Below, piece by piece: positions 1 to 8,695 of a stretch of 64,000 nt of DNA (position 1 is its first letter; the number at the start of each line of letters is the position of its first letter). Position numbers and translations under genes: made by a program. This stretch comes from Allochromatium palmeri (GTDB lineage Bacteria; Pseudomonadota; Gammaproteobacteria; Chromatiales; Chromatiaceae): positions 1-64,000 of the forward strand of contig NZ_WNKT01000013.1 in NCBI RefSeq assembly GCF_009720725.1, in the 5' to 3' direction. The notes beneath the pieces were generated by a model, which made no database searches, was not told the origin of the DNA, and saw only the letters and a list, made by a program, of their open reading frames with translations.

Positions 1-1
1 C

Positions 2-931
2 TCAGGGGCACGCCACCAGGGGCGCAATGGCTATGTCACGCAGATTGGCAACGACTTTTTTGCCTGGTTCTCCAGCACCGAGCGCAAGAGCCGGATCAAT
101 TTCCTTGAACTCCTGCAAGCGGGCGAGCCCGTCTATGGCCTCAATGATGAGGCACTGACGTACTGGCGCGAGCAGGGCCTGGCGCAGGCGTTGTGCCACG
201 CGCTGGCGGCCTCACCCATCCTGGAGATCGCGACCACGGCGGCGTGGGAGGAACACCTCAAGGCCCTTGGGATCACCAAGGAACGCCATCGGCGCATCGC
301 CACCGAGGGGGCCTTGCTCGGCGGGCTGTTGGCGAAAGGCCTCTCGCGCGAGCTGGTCATTGTCAGCGATGGGGCCGGACAGTTCGCCATTCTGCTGCAT
401 GCCCTGTGCTGGGTGCACGCCGAACGCCTGATTCACACACTGATTCCGCTCAATGAGCGCCAACGTCTGGATCAGGAACGGGTGCGCGACGAGATCTGGA
501 CGCTGTATGCCGACCTCAAGGCCTATCAACGCGCCCCCGATCCCGCCGCCGTCGCGGATCTGCGCGCGCGTTTCGAGACCATCTTTAGCCAGAAGACCGC
601 CTTCGCGACCCTGAATCAAACCCTCAAGCGCCTGAAGACCCATCAGCGCGAGCTGCTGCTGGTGCTCCTGCGCCCAGACATCCCGCTGCACACCAACGGC
701 AGCGAGAACGACATCCGGGGCTACGTCAAATGGCGCAAGATCAGCGGCGGGACGCGCAGCGATCTGGGGCGCCGCTGCCGAGACACCTTTGCCAGTCTCA
801 AGAAGACCTGCCGCAAGCTCGAGATCTCGTTCTGGGATTATCTCAATGACCGCATCGGGCACATCGGAGACATCCCGCCCTTGCCGCAAATCGTGCGCGA
901 ACGGATCTTGGCCGCTCAGGCTGTGCCGTGA
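2..931 (+). CDS. IS66-type transposase, 5' end outside window
   Basis: The reading frame is open from the left edge of the window and ends at TGA 929-931, so only the C-terminal ~309 residues are seen. Family features are an SDGAGQF block (a DDE aspartate), a CWVHAERL block and a C-terminal NGSENDIRGYVKWRK block carrying the DDE glutamate, then RRCRDTFASLKKTCRKL. These are typical of IS66-like transposases, which cut and rejoin DNA. No frameshift is visible in the part present, so the copy may be intact; its left end lies outside the window. An internal TTG/GTG near 191 could be called as a start, but in-frame sequence upstream (HQGRNGYVTQIGNDFF) looks coding. Family assignment is by motif recognition only. 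Confidence 0.75.
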   Translation, partial: SGARHQGRNGYVTQIGNDFFAWFSSTERKSRINFLELLQAGEPVYGLNDEALTYWREQGLAQALCHALAASPILEIATTAAWEEHLKALGITKERHRRIATEGALLGGLLAKGLSRELVIVSDGAGQFAILLHALCWVHAERLIHTLIPLNERQRLDQERVRDEIWTLYADLKAYQRAPDPAAVADLRARFETIFSQKTAFATLNQTLKRLKTHQRELLLVLLRPDIPLHTNGSENDIRGYVKWRKISGGTRSDLGRRCRDTFASLKKTCRKLEISFWDYLNDRIGHIGDIPPLPQIVRERILAAQAVP

Positions 932-1221
932 GTTATTGAGAAGTTACGCATGGAAGCGCGTCAAGTCGCATCAAAACGCCTCAATTTCGTCCTGTAGTGG
1001 TACCTGAATTGGTACCTGCCCTTTTGATCCTCCCCGCGTCCTTGCTGGCGTTGCGCACGATTGGCGCGGCTTCGGGCTAGGCGGCGTTGCGCTCGACCAC
1101 CTTAAAGGCCACCTTGCGGATTGAGATCAGGTGCCATGCAGCAGGCGGCGGGACTGGTACCGCGTGGTACCTGGACGTTATTCACTTCGCGTTGAAATTT
1201 TAGGGATGCCTCTGGAGCGGT
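932..1221. other. Intergenic, paired GGTACC sites and possible gene tail
   Basis: No complete gene is seen. GGTACC occurs four times as two close pairs (about 1000-1020 and about 1155-1175). On the minus strand an open frame ends at a TAG near 1080 with the residues ISIRKVAFKVVERNAA before the stop. It may be the tail of a lost gene, but I do not recognise it. Confidence 0.3.
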
Positions 1222-1327
1222 GATAGGTTGTGCCGATTGGCACGGCCTTGCGTGGCGCCGGTCTTGCCTATCGCTTGATAGGTGAAAGTCTCGATACGCA
1301 AGGCCATGCCAACAGGTTTTGCCTATC
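1222..1327. repeat. Palindromic element with two 51-bp arms
   Basis: Two 51-base arms (1222-1272 and 1277-1327) are inverted relative to each other around a 4-base centre. Each arm starts GATAGG and ends CCTATC, and both contain TTGGCAYGGCCTTGCGT in the matching orientation. The whole could fold into a long hairpin or cruciform. It lies between the IS66-type gene and the HTH gene. It could be an intergenic palindromic repeat, the end of a mobile element, or an operator array. Confidence 0.6.
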
Positions 1328-1368
1328 GTCGCCTCGAAAGCGTCTCCAGTTTTTCCACGGACTGCCTA

Positions 1369-1689
1369 CTAAGCGGCTTCGGTACGGCCTGCCCCGGCCT
1401 TGGGCGTGGTAGCGCGTCCGACTCCCGACAGTTGCAGCAGGGCAATACAGGCACGCAGCCGTACCGACGAATCGAACTTGTAGTGGATCAGTTGCTCCAG
1501 TTCGTCCAGGGCAGACTGTGATAGCTCCATCAAACGCCCGCCGATCTCTGCGCGAACCTCCCCGGTGATGGCGTCAACGGCGGCTTGCCATGCGGGCAGC
1601 TTGCGCCAGCGTGAAACCGTCTCCGGCCTGATCCCCAATTCAGCGGCGATGTTGACCCCAGAGATCAGTGTGACGAGGACATTTCGCAT
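1369..1689 (-). CDS. Small helix-turn-helix protein (phBC6A51-like)
   Basis: The protein of about 106 residues is read from ATG 1689. It opens with a helix-turn-helix (VNIAAELGIRPETVSRWRKL) followed by helical segments (QSALDELEQLIHY, SVRLRACIALLQLSGV). This layout resembles phage-type HTH proteins of the phBC6A51 / small-terminase-like group, which bind DNA. An in-frame extension to 1968 exists, but it runs antisense through the start of the next gene and looks non-coding, so I chose the internal ATG. The usual family N-terminus before the HTH seems short here, so it may be a 5'-truncated remnant. Its position next to transposase genes fits a mobile-element origin. Confidence 0.5.
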   Translation of the reverse strand: MRNVLVTLISGVNIAAELGIRPETVSRWRKLPAWQAAVDAITGEVRAEIGGRLMELSQSALDELEQLIHYKFDSSVRLRACIALLQLSGVGRATTPKAGAGRTEAA

Positions 1690-1867
1690 AGCGTATGGTG
1701 TGTCTGGAAACGGTCGACGCCATGGAAAACACCGTGATGGATTCGTAGGATAGGCAGGGCGCTGCAATGTTCGGGAGACAGGCATTTTCCCTACCCTACT
1801 CCCCAGACGCTGGTTTGTCGCCAGGCAGACCAACCTGCCCCCCCAACCCGACCGGCTGGAGATCCCG

Positions 1868-2944
1868 ATGCTCTTCGACCCCGTGCCTATCCGCTCGCTG
1901 TCACTGAACAATCGCCTTGTCATGGCCCCGATGACGCGCAGCCGTGCCATCGAGGCCAACACCCCCAACAGTCTGATGGCCGAATACTACGCCCAGCGCG
2001 CCTCGGCCGGACTGATCGTCTCCGAGGCGACCGCGACCTCGCCCAATGGACTCGGCTATCCGCGCATTCCGGGACTATACGACACGGAGCATGTCCGGGG
2101 CTGGCGGATGACCACCGAAGCCGTGCACGCGCGTGGCGGGACGATCGTGGCCCAGCTCGTCCACACCGGGCGTGTGGCGCATGTGGCGAATCTGCCCGCC
2201 GGCGCTGAGGTGCTGGCTCCGGTCGATGGCGTGTGCCCAGGTGAGATCTACACTGACACCCTGGGTCTGCAATCCTTCAGCCCCGCCCGGGCGATGACCG
2301 AGCCCGAGATCACCCAGGCCATCGAGGAGTTCGCCCAGTCGGCGGCGCTGGCGATCGAGGCCGGATTCGACGGCGTGGAATTGCATGCGGCCAATGGCTA
2401 CCTGATCGAGCAGTTCCTCAATCCCAACGTCAATCAGCGCACGGATGGTTACGGGGGGAGGATCGACGGTCGTAACCGGTTCGCGCTGGAGGTCACGCAA
2501 GCGGTCTGCGCGGCAATCGGTGCCGACCGGGTCGGGATCCGGCTGTCGCCCTACGGCGTCTTCAATGCCACGGGGGCCTTTGCCGAGGTCGAACCCCAGT
2601 ATCTTGCACTGTGCGAGGCGTTGTCGGCTCTCGGACTGCTGTATCTGCATGTCCTGGATCATTCGGCCATGGGGGCGCCGCCGGTGCCGGACACGCTCAA
2701 GCGACAACTGCGTCAGCGTTTCGACGGTCCCTTCATCCTGGCGGGCGGTTTTGATCGGGCGAGCGCGGAAGTCGCACTCGCTGAAGATCGCGCCGACCTC
2801 ATCGCCTTTGGCCGTCCCTTCCTGGCCAATCCCGATCTGGTCGAACGGATGCGGGCCGGGGTCGCGCTGAACACGCCCGACATGGCGACTTTCTACACGG
2901 CTGACGCCAAGGGTTATACCGACTATCCAACGCTTGGGTCTTGA
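1868..2944 (+). CDS. nemA: Old Yellow Enzyme family flavin oxidoreductase
   Basis: The 358-residue product is a full-length FMN-dependent alkene reductase of the NemA / OYE group. It should use NAD(P)H to reduce activated C=C bonds or nitro compounds such as N-ethylmaleimide. The TIM-barrel family pattern is clear: an N-terminal LFDPVPIRSLSLNNRLVMAPMTR, AQLVHTGR near 95-101, the HAANGYLIEQFLNP block with His173, Asn176 and Tyr178 (substrate-binding pair and tyrosine), RTDGYGG near 191, and the C-terminal DLIAFGRPFLANPDL phosphate/FMN segment. Start ATG 1868 gives the expected N-terminus. It appears to be a single-gene unit. E. coli nemA is under NemR, but no regulator gene is seen here. Confidence 0.9.
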   Translation: MLFDPVPIRSLSLNNRLVMAPMTRSRAIEANTPNSLMAEYYAQRASAGLIVSEATATSPNGLGYPRIPGLYDTEHVRGWRMTTEAVHARGGTIVAQLVHTGRVAHVANLPAGAEVLAPVDGVCPGEIYTDTLGLQSFSPARAMTEPEITQAIEEFAQSAALAIEAGFDGVELHAANGYLIEQFLNPNVNQRTDGYGGRIDGRNRFALEVTQAVCAAIGADRVGIRLSPYGVFNATGAFAEVEPQYLALCEALSALGLLYLHVLDHSAMGAPPVPDTLKRQLRQRFDGPFILAGGFDRASAEVALAEDRADLIAFGRPFLANPDLVERMRAGVALNTPDMATFYTADAKGYTDYPTLGS

Positions 2945-3072
2945 GTCTGCCTATGGATCAGGAGCGTGAGTCTGGGATACAGGCGCATAGGAAACCTCGC
3001 TCGATTCAGTGGCTGTCGTTCAGGTGCTCCCGGAGTGAGGTGTACTTTCAATAACGGACACTTCCACTCCAG

Positions 3073-3417
3073 TTATCCGGCCTGTTCGTAATAACGCGGC
3101 TCGAACACGGCAGGAGCCAAATAGCCAAGGCGCGAGTGGCGCCGTTGGTGGGTATAGACGATCTCGATGTACTCCTGGACCGCGCCCTGGGCTTCGCGGC
3201 GTGTGGCAAAGCGGTGGTGAACCAACTCGTTTTTCAGGCTGCCCCAGAAGCTTTCCATCGGCGCGTTGTCGTAGCCGTTACCGCACCGCGACATGGATAG
3301 CGCCAATCCGAACTGTGTGACCAGGGCGCGATAGTCGTGGGCGCAGTACTGGCTGCCACGATCGGAGTGATGGATCAACCCGGGTGGCGGTCGTTTGCGC
3401 TGTATCGCCCGGCACAG
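3073..3417 (-). pseudogene. IS3-family transposase OrfB, C-terminal remnant
   Basis: The frame retains the end of an rve-type integrase core: IHHSDRGSQY (second DDE aspartate), NAPMESFWGSLKNE (the glutamate), HQRRHSRLGYLAPAVFE, and a stop at 3073. Upstream, homology can be followed back through ALCRAIQRKRPPPGL to about 3417 and then stops, in sequence that no longer resembles an IS3 transposase. The N-terminal HTH_21/OrfA half and first catalytic Asp are missing, so this is a truncated, inactive copy. No terminal inverted repeats could be identified. Confidence 0.8.
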
Positions 3418-3948
3418 CGCTGATGAGTGGCGACCCCTCGAGGGTGCCCGTTGTCAGCGAAAACGGAGCCGACCGACATACATGCCCTCCCCGACGCCTG
3501 GCAGGACATCCTCGCCCCACGCATCGCCAGGCCCGACACGTTCTCGAGCAGGGCGAGTGCCGGTACCTTTCACCTTCGTCGGCAATCTGGCGCAGCACTC
3601 GATCGGGAACACGAAGGGACGGCGGGCCTTCAGACGGGTCTTTTCGCCCGTCGACCGGCTCAAATGCACCAGTGAGTGGTGCTCCCTGATATCACCCTCT
3701 GAGCCCATGGGACGTCGCTTTCGCGTGCTCCCCTGAAGCGGCGAGCCCGGCAGCGTCGGTGCGCACCGATCGCTCCTCCGACATCCCGCAACCGTTGTTG
3801 GCATTCTTCTTGTTCAGGTCATGACGGAAGGGTCGATGACCTGCAACCCGAATACCGCGCTGGGATCTGAACGTATCGCTGTCGCGCTCTGGGGAATCGC
3901 AAAACGGCTCGGAACGATCGACACACGAAACAACCATGGGAGCTCGCC
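3418..3948. other. Long intergenic region before the encapsulin operon
   Basis: No gene is recognised. It contains the broken edge of the IS3 remnant, a copy of a short motif (GACCGGCTCAAATGCACC at about 3655-3672) that recurs in other gaps of this window, and the presumed promoter of the encapsulin operon. I see no clear Fur box. Confidence 0.4.
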
Positions 3949-4338
3949 ATGCCAGACTCATCGGAAGGACTACTGCACGAAGCGCCGGAAACACTGAGCA
4001 CGATGGCGCGCGACATGCATCGCGCGCTGATTTCTCTGCAGGAAGAGCTGGAGGCCGTCGACTGGTACCAGCAACGTGCCGAGTCCTGCGTCGACGAGGA
4101 CTTGCGCGCCGTGTTCGAGCACAACCGGCGCGAGGAGATCGAGCATGCGGCGATGCTACTGGAGTGGTTACGCCGGCATGATCCGATCTTCGCCGCTCAT
4201 CTACGAGACGACCTCTTTTCCCACGCACCGATCACCGACGTTGAGGCCGCGGCAACGGAGGATCCACAAACCCAGCCTGAAGAACCTCGTGCCGACAGCG
4301 CGGGTTTCACGATCGGCAGCCTGAAGGAGCATCCCTAA
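3949..4338 (+). CDS. Encapsulated ferritin (EncFtn) cargo protein
   Basis: This 129-residue protein is the iron-oxidising cargo of an encapsulin compartment. The core EELEAVDWYQQRAES followed by HNRREEIEHAAMLLEWLRRHDP matches the EncFtn family closely. By alignment to the Rhodospirillum rubrum protein (recalled), the ferroxidase ligands correspond to Glu33, Glu63 and His66, with Trp39 conserved. A short acidic/proline linker (about 98-115) leads to a C-terminal tag GFTIGSLKEHP, a variant of the LTVGSLRR-type targeting peptide that docks cargo on the inner shell. EncFtn forms a decamer that oxidises Fe2+ but needs the shell to store iron. Its TAA overlaps the shell gene ATG by one base, so the two are translationally linked. 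Confidence 0.93.
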   Translation: MPDSSEGLLHEAPETLSTMARDMHRALISLQEELEAVDWYQQRAESCVDEDLRAVFEHNRREEIEHAAMLLEWLRRHDPIFAAHLRDDLFSHAPITDVEAAATEDPQTQPEEPRADSAGFTIGSLKEHP

Positions 4339-5141
4339 TGCACGCACACAACCGCACTTCCAGCGGTATCCCGGACGAACTCTGGGACCGGATCGACAAC
4401 ACCGCCGTCGAGGCCGCCAAGCGACTACTCACGGCGCGCCGCTTTCTGGGGGTCGACGGACCCTTTGGGGTCGGCCTGACCAGCCTGGAGCTCGGTGACG
4501 AGGCCTGCCTCGACGGCGGTGACGGCGACCTGGCTAGCATCGTCGGTAGCCGCTCGCTCTCGGTGCCGATGCTGCAACAACCCTTCAAGCTCAGCATTCG
4601 GCGTGTCGAGGGGCACCTGCGGCTGGGACTGCCGCTCGATCTGCGGCCGGTGGAAGACGCCGCCGAGGCGGTGGCCAGGCGTGAAGAAGACCTCATCTAT
4701 CATGGCCTCGGCACGCTCGCCCTGCCAGGCCTGATGACGGCCGAGGGGCGCGACACACAGCCGCTGCATGATTGGTCTGCGGTCGAGCAGGCGCTCAACG
4801 ATGTACTCGCCGGCGTCGAGCGGCTCGATGCCCAGGGCTTCAACGGCCCCTATGTCCTGGCGCTCTCGCCATCGCGCTACAACGCCCTGTTCCGCCGTTA
4901 CCAGGGTTCGGACATGCTCCAGCTCGACCACCTGCGCCGACTCTGCCAAGGCGGGGTCTTCAAGGCGCCGATCCAGGGCGCCGTACTGCTCGATACGCGA
5001 GCCGGCGATCTGAAGATCGGCCAGGATCTGCGTGTCGGCTTCGCGGCCAGCGACGGCGTCCATCTGCGGCTCTTCGTGTCGGAGAGCTTGGCCCTTCTGC
5101 TCGACGCGCCCGCAGCCATCTGTACCCTTGAAGAAGCCTGA
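4338..5141 (+). CDS. Family 1 encapsulin nanocompartment shell protein
   Basis: The 267-residue product has the length and pattern of HK97-fold encapsulin (CFP29 / linocin-like). Visible blocks are an N-terminal helix with PDELWDRIDNTAVEAAKRLLTARRFLGVDGPFGVG (the region that binds cargo tags), a REEDLIYHG E-loop segment near residues 115-125, and the C-terminal GAVLLDTRAGDLKIGQDLRVGF and LFVSESLALLLDAPAAIC blocks. Family 1 members self-assemble into icosahedral shells of 60-240 subunits. With the upstream EncFtn it forms an iron-storage and oxidative-stress compartment. The ATG overlaps the EncFtn stop codon. No second cargo gene is adjacent. Confidence 0.94.
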   Translation: MHAHNRTSSGIPDELWDRIDNTAVEAAKRLLTARRFLGVDGPFGVGLTSLELGDEACLDGGDGDLASIVGSRSLSVPMLQQPFKLSIRRVEGHLRLGLPLDLRPVEDAAEAVARREEDLIYHGLGTLALPGLMTAEGRDTQPLHDWSAVEQALNDVLAGVERLDAQGFNGPYVLALSPSRYNALFRRYQGSDMLQLDHLRRLCQGGVFKAPIQGAVLLDTRAGDLKIGQDLRVGFAASDGVHLRLFVSESLALLLDAPAAICTLEEA

Positions 5142-5255
5142 ATGGATCAGCGGCAATCGCCACCGACGGCTACCCTTCATCGGATCAGAACCTCGCGCCG
5201 CTGATCGAGCTCTCAACTGAGCAGGATCGGCCATCTAACTTATGAGGCTCGCCAA

Positions 5256-8200
5256 ATGTCCAAGCAGCCAACGTGTCGATTCGATGGACGTCAGGATTCA
5301 TCGAAGCTGGCGGCATTGCGTGTCGCCGCCGCCTATTTCCTCGCCGGCCTGCTATGGATCCTGATCTCTGATCGGCTCATGGCGGGACTCAGTCCGAGTG
5401 CCGATGCGATGGCTTGGCTGCAAAGCCTCAAGGGTGGGTTATTCGTCGCCCTGACGAGCCTTGGACTGTACTTTCTGCTCCGACTCAGTTATCGCCAACT
5501 GGGCGCCAGCGAGGCGCGCAGCCGGATCGCGCAACACCTCTCGGGCGTTGGCGTCTGGGAATGGACCCTGGGGACTGATCAGGTCTACTGGTCATCCGAG
5601 GTGAGAGCGATCTTGGGTGAGGAGTCAAAGGCACTCGTGGGGACCATCGACGCCGTCGAGGCACGGGTGCATCCCGACGACCGGCAACGCTGGCGGGACA
5701 ACGTGCGCGCCTGCCTCAATGAGGGCAAGGGACACGATATCGAGTTTCGCATCCTCAAGCCCGATGGCCAAATCGCCTGGGGCGCGGCACTGGGCGACAT
5801 CGAGCGCGACGCCTCGGGCCAGGCCTGTCGCCTGGTCGGCGTGCTCATGGATGTCACCGCGCGCAAGCAAGCCGAGCAAGACCTGCATGAGCGCCTCGCC
5901 CTTGAGGCGGCTTTGGCCGATGCCGCGACGCGACTGGTCCAGTCCAGTGACGAGACCTTGGATTCAGCGATCGGTCAGTCATTGCAATGCATCGGCCATG
6001 TGATGGCGGCCAATTGCGGCCTGTTGATCCGCGTGGATAACAACAGCGCGTTGAGCAGCAGCCATCCGTTGAGCAGCAGCCATCCCTGGTCAGCTCAGGA
6101 TCCGCCCAAACACCAAACACCTGTGCTGCAGGCACATCCAGAGATTCTTCATAGCGCACTCGCACGCCTGAGACGTGACGAGATCCTGCACCTCTCGACG
6201 TCTCGCGACCCGGTCGGCGATCTGGCGCCCCTGGCGGCCTTCATGGGTCGGCATGATCTCCCAACGCTGGTGCTCGTCCCCATCCTCAGGGAGGGCCGTC
6301 TGCTGGGCGCGGCGAGCTTCGAGTCCGCGAAACCGAGTGCGGTCTGGACAACGCCAGATGGGCGACTCTTACGCACCCTTGGAGCGATTCTCGCCGCAGC
6401 ACTCGACCGGCAGGCCGCAGATCGGCGCAATCGGGAGCATACCTGGTATCTGGAAGCCCTCGACCGGGTATCGCGGACCCTCGTCGAGCAGCGCCCGCCG
6501 AAGGAGCTGCTACGGAGGCTGACCGACCTCATCCTGGAGATCTTCGCGGCCGATCGCGCCTGGCTGCTCTATCCCTGTGATCCGCACGCAGCCAGCTTCC
6601 AGATTCCTGTGGAATCCACGCGCCCCGATTTCCCCGGAGCCTTCGCCGAGGGTACCGAGGTGCCCATCGATGGGTTCACGGTCGAAGTGATGCGCCTCGC
6701 GCTTGCCAGCGACAACCCCAGGATCCTGCACACCCAAGACATCGCGGAACCGCCTGAGTACCTGCATCGCTTCGGCGTTCAAAGCCGAATGATGATGGCC
6801 TTGCGTCCAGAGGTCGGAGATCCCTGGATACTGGGTCTCCATCAGTGTGCGCATCCACGCCAATGGACTGCGGTGGAGCGACGGCTGTTTCGGGCCATCG
6901 CCGAGCGGGTCGCCTCCGCGCTCTCGAGCCATCTGCTCCTCGATCAGGTCCGCGACAGCGAGAATCGCTTGCTCGAGGCAGAGCGCATCGCCCACCTCGG
7001 GCACTGGGAACTGGACATTGCCCGCGATCAGCTCAGTTGGTCCGACGAGGTCTACCGCATCTTCGGCGTCAGCGCCAACCAGATGATGACCCCCGAGCGG
7101 CTCGCCCCGCTGATCGACCCGGCCGATCGGCCTGCGGTCGATGCCTCACTCCAGGCCGCCATCCACGAAGGCAAGGAGCATGCAATCGACTATCGTATTC
7201 ACCGCCAGGACGGTGAGCAGCGTTGGATCCACTGCAAGGCTCGCCGACATCTGGATGCCAAGGGTCGACCCTTGAAACTGACGGGCGTCATACAGGACAT
7301 CACCGAACGCGTGCGCGATGAGCAGCATCGGCGCCTCGTCGCCAGCGTCTTCGAGAAGTATGAAGCGCAGTTGCACCACCTGTCCCAGCATGACGCCCTG
7401 ACCAACCTGCCCAACCGTCTGTCGCTCGACGAACGTCTCGCGCAGGCGCTCAGGCGGGCCGAGCGACAGCATCGAACGCTCGCGGTGCTTTTTCTGGATC
7501 TCGACCACTTCAAGCACATCAACGACAGTCTGGGTCATCCGACCGGAGATCGGCTCCTGCAGGCGGTCGCCAAACGCTTGACGGAGCAGCTCCCCCGCGA
7601 CCATACCCTAGCCCGGATCGGCGGCGACGAGTTCGTGCTCCTGCTCGAGGACATCGCATCCCCGGAAAGCGTGGGACGGGCCGTCGAAAAACTACTCGCC
7701 TCCGTCGCGCAGCCCTTCGACCTCGATCAGCGTCGGCTGACAGTGTCCGCCAGCGTGGGGATCGCCCTCTATCCGCGCGATGGTCAGGATCCAGCGACCC
7801 TGCTGCGCAACGCCGACGCCGCCTTGCATCGCGCCAAGCGCGAGGACCGCGACAACTATCAGTTCTACACGGAAGCCCTCACCCGCGACGCCACGCAGCG
7901 GATCTGGCTGGAGAATGGCCTACGCCAGGCGCTCGCCCGCGAGGAATTCCGCCTCGTCTACCAGCCCCAACTGGATCTGGCCTCCGGATGCTTGATTGGC
8001 CTCGAGGCACTGATCCGCTGGTCACATCCCGAGCGCGGCGAGATCAGTCCCGGGGAGTTCATCCCGATCGCCGAGGACATTGGCTTGATTCATCGCCTTG
8101 GCGACTGGGTCCTACGCGCCGCCTGCAGGCAAGGCGTCAAGTGGCTGGAGCGCGGACTGGAGGTCGGTCGCATCGCCGTGAACGTGGCTGGCCCTCAGCT

Positions 8201-8672
8201 CAAGCGCGGCAACCTCGCCGCGAAGGTCACGCGGATCCTCGCCGAAACCGGCTTGCCGGCCAAGCACTTGGAGCTGGAAGTCACGGAGGGCTTCATCATG
8301 GCGCAAGCCGAGGCGGCGATCGCCCAGCTCGACGCCATTCGCGACTTGGGCGTCGCCCTGTCCATCGACGACTTTGGCACTGGTTACTCGTCGTTGAGCT
8401 ATCTCAAGCGGCTCCCGATCCACAAGCTCAAGATCGATCAATCCTTCGTGCGCGACATCCCGGGCGACCCCGATGACATGGCGATCTCGACCGCCATCAT
8501 CGCCATGGGAAAGAGCCTGAAACTCACCGTGATCGCCGAAGGCGTGGAAACGCCGGAGCAGGCCCGTTTTCTCCAAGAACAGGGGTGCCAGGAGGTCCAG
8601 GGCTATCTGTACGGCCGGCCGGTGCCCCCCGAGGAGCTGGAAGAACGGCTCGCCTCGGCGACGCGCGGCTAG
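5256..8672 (+). CDS. Membrane GAF/PAS GGDEF-EAL cyclic-di-GMP protein
   Basis: The 1138-residue protein has two N-terminal membrane helices (about 20-43 and 58-75), a PAS/PAC domain (about 95-205), two GAF-like regions (about 210-390 and 395-560), a second PAS/PAC (about 575-700), then GGDEF (about 715-870) and EAL (about 885-1130). The cyclase motif is intact (IGGDEF), but the expected RxxD inhibition site five residues upstream reads PRDH, so product inhibition is probably absent. The phosphodiesterase motifs LEALIRW and DDFGTGYSSL are intact, so both synthesis and breakdown of c-di-GMP are possible. An 18-bp tandem repeat near 6050-6085 encodes LSSSHPLSSSHP. It seems monocistronic. Confidence 0.9.
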   Translation: MSKQPTCRFDGRQDSSKLAALRVAAAYFLAGLLWILISDRLMAGLSPSADAMAWLQSLKGGLFVALTSLGLYFLLRLSYRQLGASEARSRIAQHLSGVGVWEWTLGTDQVYWSSEVRAILGEESKALVGTIDAVEARVHPDDRQRWRDNVRACLNEGKGHDIEFRILKPDGQIAWGAALGDIERDASGQACRLVGVLMDVTARKQAEQDLHERLALEAALADAATRLVQSSDETLDSAIGQSLQCIGHVMAANCGLLIRVDNNSALSSSHPLSSSHPWSAQDPPKHQTPVLQAHPEILHSALARLRRDEILHLSTSRDPVGDLAPLAAFMGRHDLPTLVLVPILREGRLLGAASFESAKPSAVWTTPDGRLLRTLGAILAAALDRQAADRRNREHTWYLEALDRVSRTLVEQRPPKELLRRLTDLILEIFAADRAWLLYPCDPHAASFQIPVESTRPDFPGAFAEGTEVPIDGFTVEVMRLALASDNPRILHTQDIAEPPEYLHRFGVQSRMMMALRPEVGDPWILGLHQCAHPRQWTAVERRLFRAIAERVASALSSHLLLDQVRDSENRLLEAERIAHLGHWELDIARDQLSWSDEVYRIFGVSANQMMTPERLAPLIDPADRPAVDASLQAAIHEGKEHAIDYRIHRQDGEQRWIHCKARRHLDAKGRPLKLTGVIQDITERVRDEQHRRLVASVFEKYEAQLHHLSQHDALTNLPNRLSLDERLAQALRRAERQHRTLAVLFLDLDHFKHINDSLGHPTGDRLLQAVAKRLTEQLPRDHTLARIGGDEFVLLLEDIASPESVGRAVEKLLASVAQPFDLDQRRLTVSASVGIALYPRDGQDPATLLRNADAALHRAKREDRDNYQFYTEALTRDATQRIWLENGLRQALAREEFRLVYQPQLDLASGCLIGLEALIRWSHPERGEISPGEFIPIAEDIGLIHRLGDWVLRAACRQGVKWLERGLEVGRIAVNVAGPQLKRGNLAAKVTRILAETGLPAKHLELEVTEGFIMAQAEAAIAQLDAIRDLGVALSIDDFGTGYSSLSYLKRLPIHKLKIDQSFVRDIPGDPDDMAISTAIIAMGKSLKLTVIAEGVETPEQARFLQEQGCQEVQGYLYGRPVPPEELEERLASATRG

Positions 8673-8695
8673 CCTGAGCATCCAGCGCGCCCGCC

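Noticed and set aside
1236-1250. Sigma-54 promoter TGGCACG...TTGC in the palindrome
   Set aside because: The spacing between the GG and GC elements is one base short, and the sequence is explained by the inverted-repeat arms.
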